Below, one piece after another: positions 35,884-45,249 of a stretch of DNA of 64,000 bases. A program made the position numbers and the translations under genes. The stretch lies in contig CAZTVN010000001.1 of NCBI GenBank assembly GCA_964617145.1, forward strand, positions 3,045-67,044. The letters are read 5' to 3'. This stretch comes from CAZTVN01 sp964617145. GTDB taxonomy: Bacteria > Patescibacteriota > Gracilibacteria > UBA1369 > JACRIC01. Every line of letters begins with the position of its first letter. Position 1 is the stretch's first letter. The notes below the pieces were generated by a model. That model did not search any database and had not been told where the DNA came from. It saw only the letters and a list, made by a program, of their open reading frames with translations.

Positions 35884-37185
35884 TTAATAGAATTTTTCGT
35901 AGTGGTGCATTACGAGCTGTGCATTGACTTGTCGGATTAAGTCAAGCACTACTCCGACAACGATAATCATTCCTGCTCCGGATATTAAAAGTGGTACCGA
36001 TCCTGAGGACGATCCTGAAATGACCAATTGAATAAGAATTGGTGCAAGGGCGATAAATGCAATGAAAAGTCCGCCGAAGAGCGTGAGTCTGTTTGATATT
36101 TTTCCTAGATATTCGGCTGTTTGTCTTCCTGGACGAATGCCTGGAATAAAACCCCCTCTTTTTTGTATATTTTCTGCCACTTGTTCAGGATTGAATGTAA
36201 TGCTGACGTAAAAATACGAAAAACCAAGAATGAGAGCAAAATAAATGATGAGATACGCTGGTTTGTCGGTTTGTAGGTGAGCAATGATAAAATTTGAGAC
36301 ATCGACAATCCATTTTGTGTGTGAATTTGAGGAAAAAAGACGCGCAGCAAGGAGGGGGAAATTTATTACTGATACAGCAAAAATGATTGGGATCATTCCT
36401 GCTTGATTGATACGAATGGGGATGACAGCTTGTTCGCCTTTTCCTCTCGCAGATCGTGTTGCATAGGTAATGGGGATATTTCGTACGGCCTCTGTTATCA
36501 AAACTACGAGTATCGTTAAGAGAATAGTAACGATCACTAAGGCTACAAAAGGTATAATTCTTTGAGCTTCACGTTGGCTAATTGCTAATGTTTGTCCAAT
36601 TATTGTTGGAATATTTGCTACGATTCCCGCGAAAATAAGGAGCGAAACTCCATTTCCAATCCCTTTTTCACTGATAAGTTCTCCTAGCCACATGAGAAAA
36701 ATTGTTCCCGCAGTAATCGTAATCATAATGGGAACAATAATTTTTGCACTGTTAATATTTTCCACAATTGGGACAGGACTTTGAGAATTTAACAGTAAAA
36801 TCATTCCATAAGATTGAAGAAAAGCGAGTGGAACGGTAATCCATCTTGTATACATGTTGAGTTTGTTTCTTCCTTGTTCACCTTCTTTTGAAATAGACTC
36901 AAGTCTTGGAATGATAACGGTTAAGAGTTGTATAATGATCGATGCGTTAATATACGGAGAGAGTCCCATGAGAACAATGGAAAAATTTTCCGCGCTTCCT
37001 CCTGTTAAAAGACTAAAAATCCCGAGAATTTTATTTTGATCAAGCACTACTTTTAGCGCATCTTTATCAATTCCAGGGATGGTAATATGTGTCGCGATCC
37101 TAAAAATGACAATGATTGCGATCGTAAAAAGGATTTTTTTTCTTAAATCCACAGAATTCCATATTTGAAGAAGGTATTTGAACAC
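35884..37185 (-). CDS. secY: Protein translocase subunit SecY
   Basis: 433 aa, about 10 membrane helices. Forms the protein-conducting channel. FRIATHITIPGID near the N-terminus, the plug region GGSAENFSIVLMGLSPYINA, and the C-terminal NPEQVAENIQKRGGFIPGIRPGRQT are characteristic. Follows rplO after 20 nt. Confidence 0.97.
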   Translation of the reverse strand: MFKYLLQIWNSVDLRKKILFTIAIIVIFRIATHITIPGIDKDALKVVLDQNKILGIFSLLTGGSAENFSIVLMGLSPYINASIIIQLLTVIIPRLESISKEGEQGRNKLNMYTRWITVPLAFLQSYGMILLLNSQSPVPIVENINSAKIIVPIMITITAGTIFLMWLGELISEKGIGNGVSLLIFAGIVANIPTIIGQTLAISQREAQRIIPFVALVIVTILLTILVVLITEAVRNIPITYATRSARGKGEQAVIPIRINQAGMIPIIFAVSVINFPLLAARLFSSNSHTKWIVDVSNFIIAHLQTDKPAYLIIYFALILGFSYFYVSITFNPEQVAENIQKRGGFIPGIRPGRQTAEYLGKISNRLTLFGGLFIAFIALAPILIQLVISGSSSGSVPLLISGAGMIIVVGVVLDLIRQVNAQLVMHHYEKFY

Positions 37186-37205
37186 TTACTTACGTTAAAA
37201 GCTAT

Positions 37206-37616
37206 TTAAGATGATATTTTTTCAGAAGCCTTTTTAGAAATAGGGACTTCTATTTTGAGTTTTTTTGTCAACTCACCACTGCCTAAAATTTTAACGGACT
37301 GTGTTTTTTTATCAATAAGTTTTTTAGCATAAAGGGTTTCAACATTTACCACTTCTCCATTTTCAAAATATTTATCTAAGGTACCAATATTAATGATTTT
37401 ATATTTTATTTGTTTTGGGCTTTTAAAGCCTTTTAATTTTGGCATTCGTCGAAGCAGGGGAGTTTGACCTCCTTCAAATCGTGGACCTTTTGAGCCTTTT
37501 CTCGCATTTTGTCCTTTTACTCCTTTCCCCGCATAGGTTCCATGCCCTGAGCCATTTCCTCTTCCGATTCTTTTTCGTCGACTTTTTTTATTTGGTTTGA
37601 GGTCGTGAATATACAT
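37206..37616 (-). CDS. rplO: 50S ribosomal protein L15
   Basis: 136 aa. N-terminal glycine/basic arm (KKSRRKRIGRGNGSGHGTYA, GKGVKGQNARKGS) and RRMPKLKGFKSP. It begins only 6 nt after rpsE, so there is no rpmD (L30) gene in its usual place. Confidence 0.97.
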   Translation of the reverse strand: MYIHDLKPNKKSRRKRIGRGNGSGHGTYAGKGVKGQNARKGSKGPRFEGGQTPLLRRMPKLKGFKSPKQIKYKIINIGTLDKYFENGEVVNVETLYAKKLIDKKTQSVKILGSGELTKKLKIEVPISKKASEKISS

Positions 37617-37622
37617 GATGAT

Positions 37623-38174
37623 TTAAGTGGTTATCTTGGATTTAGAGTTTTTTTCGGCTTCTTGTTCTTGCTGAGTTTTTTCTGGTTGTGTCTTTTTTTC
37701 TTCCCGTTTTTTGAGTTTTTCTAGAGCTAATATAGTTGCTTTGGCATTGTTGATTCGATTTGAAGCACCGAGACATTTTGTAATGATGTTTTTTATTCCA
37801 GCGAGTTCAATGACTTTACGTACAGATCCCCCCGATATAAGCCCTGTACCCAAAGATGCTGGGAGCATGATAAGTTTTGCCGTTTTGTATTTTACTTTTA
37901 TTTCATGAGGGATTGTTTCTTTGTAAATGTTTACAGAAATAAGATTTTTTTTCGCTTTTGAAATGCCTTTTTGGATAGCATTTACCACTTCATTTGATTT
38001 TCCCACGCCAACTCCAACTTTTCCTTTGAGATTTCCGATTACAACCGTTGCTCGAAAGCGCAATCTGCGACCACCTTTTACTACTCGAGTAACTCGGTCA
38101 ATCTGAATGACTTCTTCTTGAAATTCTTTTGGTTCTTTTGGTTGATTTTTTTTAGGTGGGCGAGAAAATGCCAT
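37623..38174 (-). CDS. rpsE: 30S ribosomal protein S5
   Basis: 183 aa. IDRVTRVVKGGRRLRFRATV, GKVGVGVGKSNEVVNAIQKG and MLPASLGTGLISGGSVRKVI identify S5. A C-terminal Lys/Glu/Gln-rich tail (~25 residues) is longer than in many bacteria. Confidence 0.97.
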   Translation of the reverse strand: MAFSRPPKKNQPKEPKEFQEEVIQIDRVTRVVKGGRRLRFRATVVIGNLKGKVGVGVGKSNEVVNAIQKGISKAKKNLISVNIYKETIPHEIKVKYKTAKLIMLPASLGTGLISGGSVRKVIELAGIKNIITKCLGASNRINNAKATILALEKLKKREEKKTQPEKTQQEQEAEKNSKSKITT

Positions 38175-38190
38175 AGAGAGAAAATTAAAA

Positions 38191-38538
38191 TTAGAGTTTA
38201 AGTCCGCCTTCTCGTAATCCTTCAGCTATTTTTTTTACTCGACCGTGATATTTGTATCCTTGGCGGTCAAAAATAATTTCAGTAATATTTTTTTCGAGTG
38301 CTTTTTTGGCGAGATTTTGTCCGATTGCGTAAGCTTTTTCCATTATGGTTCCTTTTTTTATTTTTAAATCAGAGCTCGATAAAAAGGTATTCCCTTTTTC
38401 TTTATCGATTAATTGCGCGTAATTGTGCATATTTGAGCGATATACGACCACTTTCCATTTGATGGTGTTAGAGACAAGTTTGTTTTTTGTTCTCTTTTTT
38501 CGCTTTTCAAATGCTGATTTTTTAAGATTTTTTGGCAT
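38191..38538 (-). CDS. rplR: 50S ribosomal protein L18
   Basis: 115 aa from ATG at 38538 (MPKNLKKSAFEKRKKRTKNK), which matches the usual N-terminus. The frame is open further upstream to 38622, but that stretch overlaps rplF and is not L18-like. KWKVVVYRSNMHNYAQLID and FDRQGYKYHGRVKKIAEGLR are 5S rRNA-binding L18 signatures. Confidence 0.95.
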   Translation of the reverse strand: MPKNLKKSAFEKRKKRTKNKLVSNTIKWKVVVYRSNMHNYAQLIDKEKGNTFLSSSDLKIKKGTIMEKAYAIGQNLAKKALEKNITEIIFDRQGYKYHGRVKKIAEGLREGGLKL

Positions 38539-38566
38539 ATCGTATAGTAGTATTTGAATAAGAATA

Positions 38567-39121
38567 TTATCCCTTTCCTCCTGAAGCGGCTTTTCCAGCT
38601 TTTTGTTGTACTTTTTCTCCAAAGTAGCGAATTCCTTTTCCTTTGTATGGCTCGGGTTTTTTTAGACCCCGTATCTCTGCTGCTACCTGTCCCACAAGTT
38701 GCTTATTTATTCCTCGTATAATGAACGTGTTTTTAATTTCTTTATCAATTTCGATTTGTATTCCATTTGGAATCGGATAGCGAACGGGGTGAGAAAAACC
38801 TAATGATAACATGAGGTCATTTTCTTTGACTTCCATTTTGTATCCCACTCCTCGTATTTCGAGTTTTTTTTGAAAACCTTTTTCAACCCCGATAATCATA
38901 TTTTGAATCAATGCTCGGAATAGCCCGTGTAAGCTTCTTGATTCTTTTTCATCGTTTTTTCTCTTTACTTTGATGACTTTTTCCTGCGTTTCCACATCAA
39001 CCATTGGATGGATTTTGATATCAAGCGTTCCTTTTGATCCTTGTACGATGATGGTATCTTGTTCTTTTTTGATGGTAACACCTGTTGGAATTACGATTGG
39101 TTTTTTCCCTATACGTGACAT
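38567..39121 (-). CDS. rplF: 50S ribosomal protein L6
   Basis: 184 aa. SRIGKKPIVIPTGVTI at the start; the C-terminal motif GLKKPEPYKGKGIRYFGE is diagnostic, followed by a short KAASGGKG tail. Located between rpsH and rplR in standard spc order. Confidence 0.97.
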   Translation of the reverse strand: MSRIGKKPIVIPTGVTIKKEQDTIIVQGSKGTLDIKIHPMVDVETQEKVIKVKRKNDEKESRSLHGLFRALIQNMIIGVEKGFQKKLEIRGVGYKMEVKENDLMLSLGFSHPVRYPIPNGIQIEIDKEIKNTFIIRGINKQLVGQVAAEIRGLKKPEPYKGKGIRYFGEKVQQKAGKAASGGKG

Positions 39122-39138
39122 AGATTTTTTAAAATTCG

Positions 39139-39522
39139 TTAGTAAATTTCGCAGATAAGTTCCCCTCCTAATTTTTCTTTCCTTGCTTTTCTATCGCTCA
39201 TAATACCTTTTGAAGTTGAAATAAGTGCGACTCCAAAACCATTCAATACTGGTTTTATTTCTGTATTTTTTAGATAAATTCTTCTTCCTGGCTTGCTTAT
39301 TCTTTTTATTTCCATTGGTATCTGTTCATTTTGGAGGGTTATTTCGAGTGCTTTTAAGATTCCTTCACCTTTGACTTCATACTTTTTTATCCATTTTGTC
39401 TGTACGAGGTTTTTCACTATTTCTTCTTTTAATTTGGAATGACTGATATTCACGATTTCTCGCCCAGCGCGATAAGCGTTTCGTATTCTTGTAAGTAGAT
39501 CAGCTATAGGATCGGTATGCAT
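39139..39522 (-). CDS. rpsH: 30S ribosomal protein S8
   Basis: 127 aa. HTDPIADLLTRIRNAYRAG at the start and GFGVALISTSKGIMSDRKAR at the end. Binds 16S helix 21; in E. coli it represses the spc operon. Follows rpsN after 20 nt. Confidence 0.97.
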   Translation of the reverse strand: MHTDPIADLLTRIRNAYRAGREIVNISHSKLKEEIVKNLVQTKWIKKYEVKGEGILKALEITLQNEQIPMEIKRISKPGRRIYLKNTEIKPVLNGFGVALISTSKGIMSDRKARKEKLGGELICEIY

Positions 39523-39542
39523 AATTTAAGAGAAGTTATATC

Positions 39543-39767
39543 TTACCAAGATGATTTTTTGACTCCCATAATTTTCCCTTCGCGAGCGAGAAATCTGAAG
39601 CATATTCGGCACATATCGAATTTTCCCATATATCCGCGATTTCTTCCACATAATCTACAGCGATTATAAACGCGTGTCGAATTTTTTGGTTTTTTACCAC
39701 TTGTTAAGCTTTTTAAATAGGCTTTTTTCAGTTTTTCGCTTTTTACTCTCAGGGATTTTTTAGCCAT
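39543..39767 (-). CDS. rpsN: 30S ribosomal protein S14, zinc type (long variant)
   Basis: 74 aa. The second half is the standard zinc form: [20 protein letters not shown] with four cysteines, ending GVKKSSW. Zinc-type S14 is usually about 61 aa; here the N-terminal half ([20 protein letters not shown]) is ~13 residues longer. ATG chosen because MAKKSL is the family start. Confidence 0.95.
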   Translation of the reverse strand: MAKKSLRVKSEKLKKAYLKSLTSGKKPKNSTRVYNRCRLCGRNRGYMGKFDMCRICFRFLAREGKIMGVKKSSW

Positions 39768-39774
39768 ATATCTT

Positions 39775-40335
39775 TTATGAGGTGATGCCGGCTACTTCTT
39801 CTTTTTTGAAAGGGAAGCCGAGTTGACGTAATAGTTTATATCCTAGTTTATTGTCTAAAGCCGTTGTGACGATCGTTATTTGCATACCAAAATTTTTCAC
39901 TACATCATCTGGTTTTATTTCGGGGAAAATGGTAAATTCTTTGATTCCAATGGAATAATTTCCATGACCATCAAAACTTCGCACAGAAACTCCACGAAAG
40001 TCTCTTGTTCTTGGAAGTACTACGTTGATGATTTTATTGAGAAAGTCGTACATTCGATCTTTTCGTAAGGTTACTACTACTCCGACTGGCATACCTGCCC
40101 GAAGTTTGAAGTTTGAAATAGCTTTTTTTGCTTTTGTAACAATCGGTTTTTGGCCAGTAATTTCAGCAATATTTTTTACCACCTCAGAATAATCTTTTGA
40201 TCCTGCTAAATAACTCCCAATTCGTACATTAATTTTGATAAGTTTTATTTTTGGTACAGCGTGCTTATTTGCAATATTGAGTTCTTTTTGCAATTTTGGA
40301 ATAATGTTTTTTTTGAAATGTTCACGGAATTTCAT
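39775..40335 (-). CDS. rplE: 50S ribosomal protein L5
   Basis: 186 aa. [35 protein letters not shown], and [20 protein letters not shown] are typical. Binds 5S rRNA and contacts S13. Follows rplX after 14 nt. Confidence 0.97.
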   Translation of the reverse strand: MKFREHFKKNIIPKLQKELNIANKHAVPKIKLIKINVRIGSYLAGSKDYSEVVKNIAEITGQKPIVTKAKKAISNFKLRAGMPVGVVVTLRKDRMYDFLNKIINVVLPRTRDFRGVSVRSFDGHGNYSIGIKEFTIFPEIKPDDVVKNFGMQITIVTTALDNKLGYKLLRQLGFPFKKEEVAGITS

Positions 40336-40349
40336 ACAGTTTTTTCAGG

Positions 40350-40691
40350 TTATTTTTTCTTCTTATGAGAAATTTTTTGAATGGTATCCATACTTTGTTC
40401 ACATTTTTTGCATATACGCTCTTTCCCACCTTTTTCTTCTTGTTTATATTTTATTCGAACGGCTTTTTTACAATGTGGACAAATAATCATCGTATTGGAT
40501 GCGGTGATTGGCGCTTCAAATTGAATTTTTTCTCCTGGTCTGGTTTGGCTTTTTTTAATATGTTTTACTCTTAAATTTATTTTTTCGACAATAAGTTTTT
40601 CGGCTTTTTTGAAAGTTTTCATGACTTTTCCCTTTTTTCCCTTGTCTTTTCCAGAGATGATAAGCACATTGTCACCGATTTTAATTTTCAT
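40350..40691 (-). CDS. rplX: 50S ribosomal protein L24
   Basis: 113 aa from ATG at 40691 (MKIKIGDNVLIISGKDKGKK, the KOW motif). An upstream ATG at 40727 would overlap rplN and is not favoured. The C-terminus has CPHCKK and CKKCE, the four-cysteine ribbon found in many bacterial L24 proteins. Confidence 0.95.
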   Translation of the reverse strand: MKIKIGDNVLIISGKDKGKKGKVMKTFKKAEKLIVEKINLRVKHIKKSQTRPGEKIQFEAPITASNTMIICPHCKKAVRIKYKQEEKGGKERICKKCEQSMDTIQKISHKKKK

Positions 40692-40707
40692 AGTTGTAAG
40701 ATTGTTC

Positions 40708-41076
40708 TTATAAGACTTCTTCAGCAAGTGAAATAATTTTTTGGAATCCTTTTTCTCTTAGTTCTCTCGCTATGGGACCAAATATACGTGTTCCTTTTGG
40801 CAAGTTATCCTTTGAAATAATTACTACGGCATTATCACTAAATCGAATATATGTTCCATCTGGTCTTTTAACTTCTTTTTTTGTGCGAACGATTACAGCT
40901 CTTTCTACAGTTTTTTTCTTTACAATCCCCGTTGGAAGAGCCTCTTTTACTGCTACAATTATCACGTCTCCGATTCCAGCATAACGCCTTAAACTTCCTC
41001 CAATAACCTTAATACACATAACTTCTTTAGCGCCGGTGTTGTCTGTAACTTTTAGTCTTGTTTGTTGTTGAATCAT
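40708..41076 (-). CDS. rplN: 50S ribosomal protein L14
   Basis: 122 aa. [40 protein letters not shown] and [20 protein letters not shown] are near-invariant L14 stretches. Overlaps rpsQ by 4 nt. Confidence 0.98.
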   Translation of the reverse strand: MIQQQTRLKVTDNTGAKEVMCIKVIGGSLRRYAGIGDVIIVAVKEALPTGIVKKKTVERAVIVRTKKEVKRPDGTYIRFSDNAVVIISKDNLPKGTRIFGPIARELREKGFQKIISLAEEVL

Positions 41077-41312
41077 ACTTCGTTTTTGTCATGTGGTATC
41101 GTTGTCCAACGTTTTAATTTACTTAAAGGACGTGTTTCGTATATTACCACTTCATCACCAACTTTGTGCTTATTTTCGGGATCGTGTGCGTGAAATTTCT
41201 TTGATGTTCGATAGCGTTTTTTATACTTTGGATGCATTTTGTACGTATTGACCGTCACTACAATGGTTTTATCATTTTTGTCGCTGGTTACTACGCCCTT
41301 TTTTGTCCTCAT
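41073..41312 (-). CDS. rpsQ: 30S ribosomal protein S17
   Basis: 79 aa OB-fold protein. [40 protein letters not shown] and [18 protein letters not shown]. Between rpmC and rplN as usual. Confidence 0.97.
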   Translation of the reverse strand: MRTKKGVVTSDKNDKTIVVTVNTYKMHPKYKKRYRTSKKFHAHDPENKHKVGDEVVIYETRPLSKLKRWTTIPHDKNEV

Positions 41313-41341
41313 GGTGATAAGATTATAATCTTAATTTATTT

Positions 41342-41587
41342 TTAGTGAACCCTAGAGATTGTATCGGAAGTTTTCTTTTCTGCAAGTACTTTTTCTTTTT
41401 TTGATTCGCTTAGAATTGTCATGATTTGAGCCACATACTTTTTGTTTTTTTTGAGTGTATGGCTATCTTTCATTTGTTTCATGCGAATTCCTATTTTATA
41501 TCTTAATACTTCCTTTCGCGCTTTTTCGAGCTCTTTTATGAGTTCTTTTTCGCTGAGGTTTTTTAATTCGTTTAGTGAGGTAATCAT
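41342..41587 (-). CDS. rpmC: 50S ribosomal protein L29
   Basis: 81 aa, slightly longer than the usual 60-70. Two helices with the L29 pattern: LNELKNLSEKELIKELEKAR and the basic second helix LKKNKKYVAQIMTIL. Identity supported by its position between rplP (3 nt) and rpsQ. Confidence 0.92.
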   Translation of the reverse strand: MITSLNELKNLSEKELIKELEKARKEVLRYKIGIRMKQMKDSHTLKKNKKYVAQIMTILSESKKEKVLAEKKTSDTISRVH

Positions 41588-41590
41588 GTA

Positions 41591-42001
41591 TTATTGGGTC
41601 ACAAATTTAGATTTTATTGGAAGTTTGTGGCGTGCAAGGCGCATAGCTTCTTTAGCAATTTTTTCACTTACTCCCTCCATTTCGAAAATAACGGTTCCTG
41701 CTTTTATGTCTGCCACATATTTATCTGGAGCTCCTTTCCCGCTTCCCATCGGGACTTCAGCCCCTTTTTTTGTTACTATTTTATGAGGGAAAATTCGTAT
41801 CCAGATCTTTCCACCTCGTTTAATATAGTGAGTCATGGCCTTTCTTGCTGCTTCGATTTGGCGAGCTGATATTTCTCCTGTTTCTGAGGCTTTCAATCCA
41901 TAAGTTCCAAAGCTTATTTTTGTACCACGCGTTGCCACTCCACCTCTTTGAGCTCTCAGCCTGTGACTTTTTCGAAATTTCATTCGCTTGGGTTCTAACA
42001 T
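41591..42001 (-). CDS. rplP: 50S ribosomal protein L16
   Basis: 136 aa. [20 protein letters not shown] and [20 protein letters not shown], then [20 protein letters not shown]. Sits at the A-site / 5S region. Follows rpsC after 13 nt. Confidence 0.98.
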   Translation of the reverse strand: MLEPKRMKFRKSHRLRAQRGGVATRGTKISFGTYGLKASETGEISARQIEAARKAMTHYIKRGGKIWIRIFPHKIVTKKGAEVPMGSGKGAPDKYVADIKAGTVIFEMEGVSEKIAKEAMRLARHKLPIKSKFVTQ

Positions 42002-42014
42002 AATGCTTTAAAAA

Positions 42015-42722
42015 TTAAATGGGTAAAAATTCACGAGTAGTTTCTTCTTCAATCCTTTTTTCCGTTTTTGATTTTAATGAACCAGACTTTTTCCTTTTAA
42101 AAATTTCTCCTTTATAGATCCATGCTTTGATGCCAATAATACCAAATTTTGTTTTGGCAACGACGTACGCATAATCAATATCTGCTCTAAATGTTTGAAG
42201 TGGAATTTTTCCATCTGAGAAATATTCACTTCGCGCTATTTCCACGCCATTTAATCTCCCTGAGACTTGGATTTTGGCCCCCAAAGCGCCATTTTCCATT
42301 GCTTTAGCAATGGTCATCTTTGCCGCTCTTCTATAAGAAATTCGTCTTTCAATTTGACGAGCTATGTTTTCAGCTACAATATATGCATTTAAATCAGGTT
42401 TTTTTATTTCTTTAATAGAAATTTCAAAGCGGGATCCAAACATTTTTTGTAATTTTTCTTTTAATTCTGCGATATTTTCTCCTTGTCTTCCGATAATGAT
42501 GCCTGGTTTTGTTGAATGTATGTATACCGCGATATTGCCTGCGGTACGATAAATTTCTATCTCAGCTACTCCTGCATCTTTTAATTCTTTCATTACGGCT
42601 TTTTGCATCTCGATGTCTTCGTGAATGAGTTTTGTATAATCTTTTTTCTTGGCATACCATCTTGACGGCCAAGTGTAAATGATACCAATTCTTTGAATTT
42701 TCGGATTAACCTTTTGTCCCAT
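42015..42722 (-). CDS. rpsC: 30S ribosomal protein S3
   Basis: 235 aa. GQKVNPKIQRIGII at the start, KH domain IHSTKPGIIIGRQGENIAEL, and C-domain ENGALGAKIQVSGRLNGVEI. Part of the mRNA entry channel. The C-terminal tail is Lys/Glu/Thr-rich. Confidence 0.97.
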   Translation of the reverse strand: MGQKVNPKIQRIGIIYTWPSRWYAKKKDYTKLIHEDIEMQKAVMKELKDAGVAEIEIYRTAGNIAVYIHSTKPGIIIGRQGENIAELKEKLQKMFGSRFEISIKEIKKPDLNAYIVAENIARQIERRISYRRAAKMTIAKAMENGALGAKIQVSGRLNGVEIARSEYFSDGKIPLQTFRADIDYAYVVAKTKFGIIGIKAWIYKGEIFKRKKSGSLKSKTEKRIEEETTREFLPI

Positions 42723-42731
42723 AGAAACAAT

Positions 42732-43100
42732 TTAAGAAGTTTGAGTTGGTTTTTTTAATTCTTTTTTTTCTTCTTCTTTAATACTTACGCTTACCGTAAT
42801 ATGAGAAGTTCTTTTTAAGATTGGATGAGATCTTCCTCGTGAAATCGGCATACTTCTTTTCAGAACCCTGCCACCTGTTACGTAGATTTCTGAAATATAA
42901 AGATCATTCTCATTCTGTTTGAAATTATTTACTGCATTTGAAGATGCTGATTTTATAGCTTTTAAGATTATTTTTGCACCTTTTTTGGGAGTAAATTTTA
43001 AGAGTTCAAGAGCTTCGTTTACCTTTTTCCCTCTCACGAGTCCTGCTACAACTTGCGCTTTTTTAGGTGCTAATGCGATTTGTCTTATTATTGCTTTCAT
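42732..43100 (-). CDS. rplV: 50S ribosomal protein L22
   Basis: 122 aa. IALAPKKAQVVAGLVRGKKV, SASSNAVNNFKQNENDLYIS and the exit-tunnel loop GRVLKRSMPISRGRSHPILK. Follows rpsS after 18 nt. Confidence 0.97.
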   Translation of the reverse strand: MKAIIRQIALAPKKAQVVAGLVRGKKVNEALELLKFTPKKGAKIILKAIKSASSNAVNNFKQNENDLYISEIYVTGGRVLKRSMPISRGRSHPILKRTSHITVSVSIKEEEKKELKKPTQTS

Positions 43101-43118
43101 AGAAAAGTTTTAGATATG

Positions 43119-43406
43119 TTAGGCTGTTTTTCCTTGTTCTTTTGCCATTTTTCCTCCATGTCCTTTGAATTTTTTCGAAGGAGAAAATTCTCCAAGCTTA
43201 TGTCCTACCATGTTTTCAGTAACAAATACAGGTATATGCTGATGACCGTTGTGTACCGAGAAGGTATGTCCTACAAATTCAGGTGATATGTCACAGTCCC
43301 TTGCCCAAGTTTTTATAGGTCTTTTTTCCCCACTTTCTGTCATCAACTTTACTTTTTTGAAAAGTTTTTGATCTATGTATGGGCCTTTTTTTGAACTTCT
43401 AGCCAT
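43119..43406 (-). CDS. rpsS: 30S ribosomal protein S19
   Basis: 95 aa. [38 protein letters not shown] and [20 protein letters not shown] are characteristic. Between rplB and rplV in S10 order. Confidence 0.97.
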   Translation of the reverse strand: MARSSKKGPYIDQKLFKKVKLMTESGEKRPIKTWARDCDISPEFVGHTFSVHNGHQHIPVFVTENMVGHKLGEFSPSKKFKGHGGKMAKEQGKTA

Positions 43407-43427
43407 TTTTTTAATTACGTTAGTTAA

Positions 43428-44270
43428 TTATTTTTTCGTTTTTTTACGACGTCGTACAATAAATTGATCACTGTATTTTTTCCTCTTTCTTGTTTTTTTC
43501 CCAAGTGCTGGCAATCCCCAAGGAGTTTTTGGATGTTTAAGCCCTATCGGGTGCGATCCTTCTCCACCTCCATGAGGGTGATCTACTGGGTTTTTTGCTT
43601 TCCCTCGAACCACTGGACGAATTCCCATGTGTCTTTTTCTTCCTGCTTTACCAATTTTGATAAGATTGTAATCCCCATTGCTCACAGATCCAATAGTTGC
43701 AAAACATTCTTTATGAAATTTCCTCATTTCTCCTGATGGCATCTCAACAAAAACGTAATCGCCTTCTTGTGCTAGCATTCTTGCTGAACATCCTGCTGAT
43801 CGTATGACTTTTCCTCCAGCACCAGGCTTTAATTCGATATTGTGAATATTGAATCCGGGAGGGATATTTTTAATTTTGATTCTATTTCCGATTACTGCCT
43901 TTGCACGAAGAGCTGTTATAATAGTTGTTCCTACTTCAATTTTTTGAGGAGCAAGATGATACCTTCTTTCACCATCTTTATAACAAACGAGCATGATAAA
44001 GGCGTTTCGATCAGGATCGTATTCTATGGCTTCGACTTTTGCGGGAATGTTGAGTTTATCGATTTGTTTGAAATCTACGGTTCTTTGGTTTCTTTTTGCT
44101 CCACTTCCGCGATGAGCCACCGTTATCTTCCCTTGATTATTTCTTCCTGATCCACTTTTTTTCCCTTTTATAAGTTTTTTGTGTGGACGATTTCGCGTGA
44201 TCTCTTCGTATGAGAGTACGCTCATTTGTCTTCTTCCTGGTGTTACTGGTTTTATTATTTGAATAGGCAT
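43428..44270 (-). CDS. rplB: 50S ribosomal protein L2
   Basis: 280 aa. Peptidyl-transferase-region protein. GRNNQGKITVAHRGSGAKRN, and the conserved GVARNPVDHPHGGGEG region appears as GKAKNPVDHPHGGGEGSH with the key His. Full length, standard S10 position. Confidence 0.98.
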   Translation of the reverse strand: MPIQIIKPVTPGRRQMSVLSYEEITRNRPHKKLIKGKKSGSGRNNQGKITVAHRGSGAKRNQRTVDFKQIDKLNIPAKVEAIEYDPDRNAFIMLVCYKDGERRYHLAPQKIEVGTTIITALRAKAVIGNRIKIKNIPPGFNIHNIELKPGAGGKVIRSAGCSARMLAQEGDYVFVEMPSGEMRKFHKECFATIGSVSNGDYNLIKIGKAGRKRHMGIRPVVRGKAKNPVDHPHGGGEGSHPIGLKHPKTPWGLPALGKKTRKRKKYSDQFIVRRRKKTKK

Positions 44271-44286
44271 AGTTTATAAATATCGA

Positions 44287-44589
44287 TTATTTTTCTTTCA
44301 AAAATTTATTGAGATCAAGCTTCTTTTTTTTATCTTTTAAGGTCACAATAGCTTTTTTAAGCATATCTCTTTTTTCCATCAGTTGTCCCTTTTTTAAGAA
44401 TCGATATTTTTGTTTAATAGGGATCATTCTCACGCTTTCTATTTGAACTCCATATATTTTTCGAATCGCATTTTTAATATCAATTTTCGTGCTTTTTTTC
44501 TTTGCCAAGAAGGTATATTTCCCTTTTTCTTGCATTTTCGTGCTTTTCTCAGTTACCAATGGCTGTATTATTGAGTCTAATTCGTACAT
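44287..44589 (-). CDS. rplW: 50S ribosomal protein L23
   Basis: 100 aa. IQPLVTEKSTKMQEKGKYTF, IKNAIRKIYGVQIESVRMIP. Located at the exit tunnel, docking site for trigger factor and SRP. Follows rplD after 15 nt. Confidence 0.96.
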   Translation of the reverse strand: MYELDSIIQPLVTEKSTKMQEKGKYTFLAKKKSTKIDIKNAIRKIYGVQIESVRMIPIKQKYRFLKKGQLMEKRDMLKKAIVTLKDKKKKLDLNKFLKEK

Positions 44590-44604
44590 TTTAAAAATAG
44601 GAAT

Positions 44605-45249
44605 TTAAGAGATTTTAGGTTTACGTAGTTTTAAGAAAATGTTTTCGATTTCCTTCAAAGCTTCTTCGATAAAAACAACTTTTTCATATTTTAAAAGATC
44701 TTCTGGATTGAGATAATTAACGAGCAGCGTTTTTACATTTTTTATATTTCTTGCGGATTTTTCGAGGGATTCGTGTTTTTTTGATAAAACAAAAAGAGCG
44801 TTTCTTTGAATTGGTAATTTTTCCATCATTGTTTTAAATGTTTTGGTTTTTATTTCATTGTCATAATTTTCGATGGCAAAAATTTGATCCCCTTTTGCTA
44901 AAGCTGATAAATATGAAAATAATGCTTTTCTTCTTTGTTTTTTTGGCATCATGAGAGAAAAATTTTGAGTATTTCTTGGTCCAAACGCTACTCCTCCTCC
45001 TTTCATGTGCGGATTTCTGGTTGAACCCTGACGCGCCCGACCTGTCCCTTTTTGTGGATGAGGTTTTCTACCGCCACCACGCACTTCTCCTTTCGTTTTT
45101 GTATGCGCAATAGCGATTCTTTTGTTTGCTTGTTGATATCTCAAATATTGATGCATGAGGTCGTGATTTACCTTTATTCCGAAAATATTTTCGTTTAGAG
45201 TAATTTGTCCTTTTTTTTCACCCATTTGTGTGTAGAGATCTATTTTCAT
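44605..45249 (-). CDS. rplD: 50S ribosomal protein L4
   Basis: 214 aa. The tunnel loop AHTKTKGEVRGGGRKPHPQK followed by GTGRARQGSTRNPHMKGGG is diagnostic. In E. coli L4 also represses its own operon through a leader hairpin. Overlaps rplC by 1 nt. Confidence 0.97.
   Translation of the reverse strand: MKIDLYTQMGEKKGQITLNENIFGIKVNHDLMHQYLRYQQANKRIAIAHTKTKGEVRGGGRKPHPQKGTGRARQGSTRNPHMKGGGVAFGPRNTQNFSLMMPKKQRRKALFSYLSALAKGDQIFAIENYDNEIKTKTFKTMMEKLPIQRNALFVLSKKHESLEKSARNIKNVKTLLVNYLNPEDLLKYEKVVFIEEALKEIENIFLKLRKPKIS

Noticed and set aside
38539..38622. Longer L18 start
   Set aside because: It overlaps the end of rplF and gives 28 residues with no L18 similarity.
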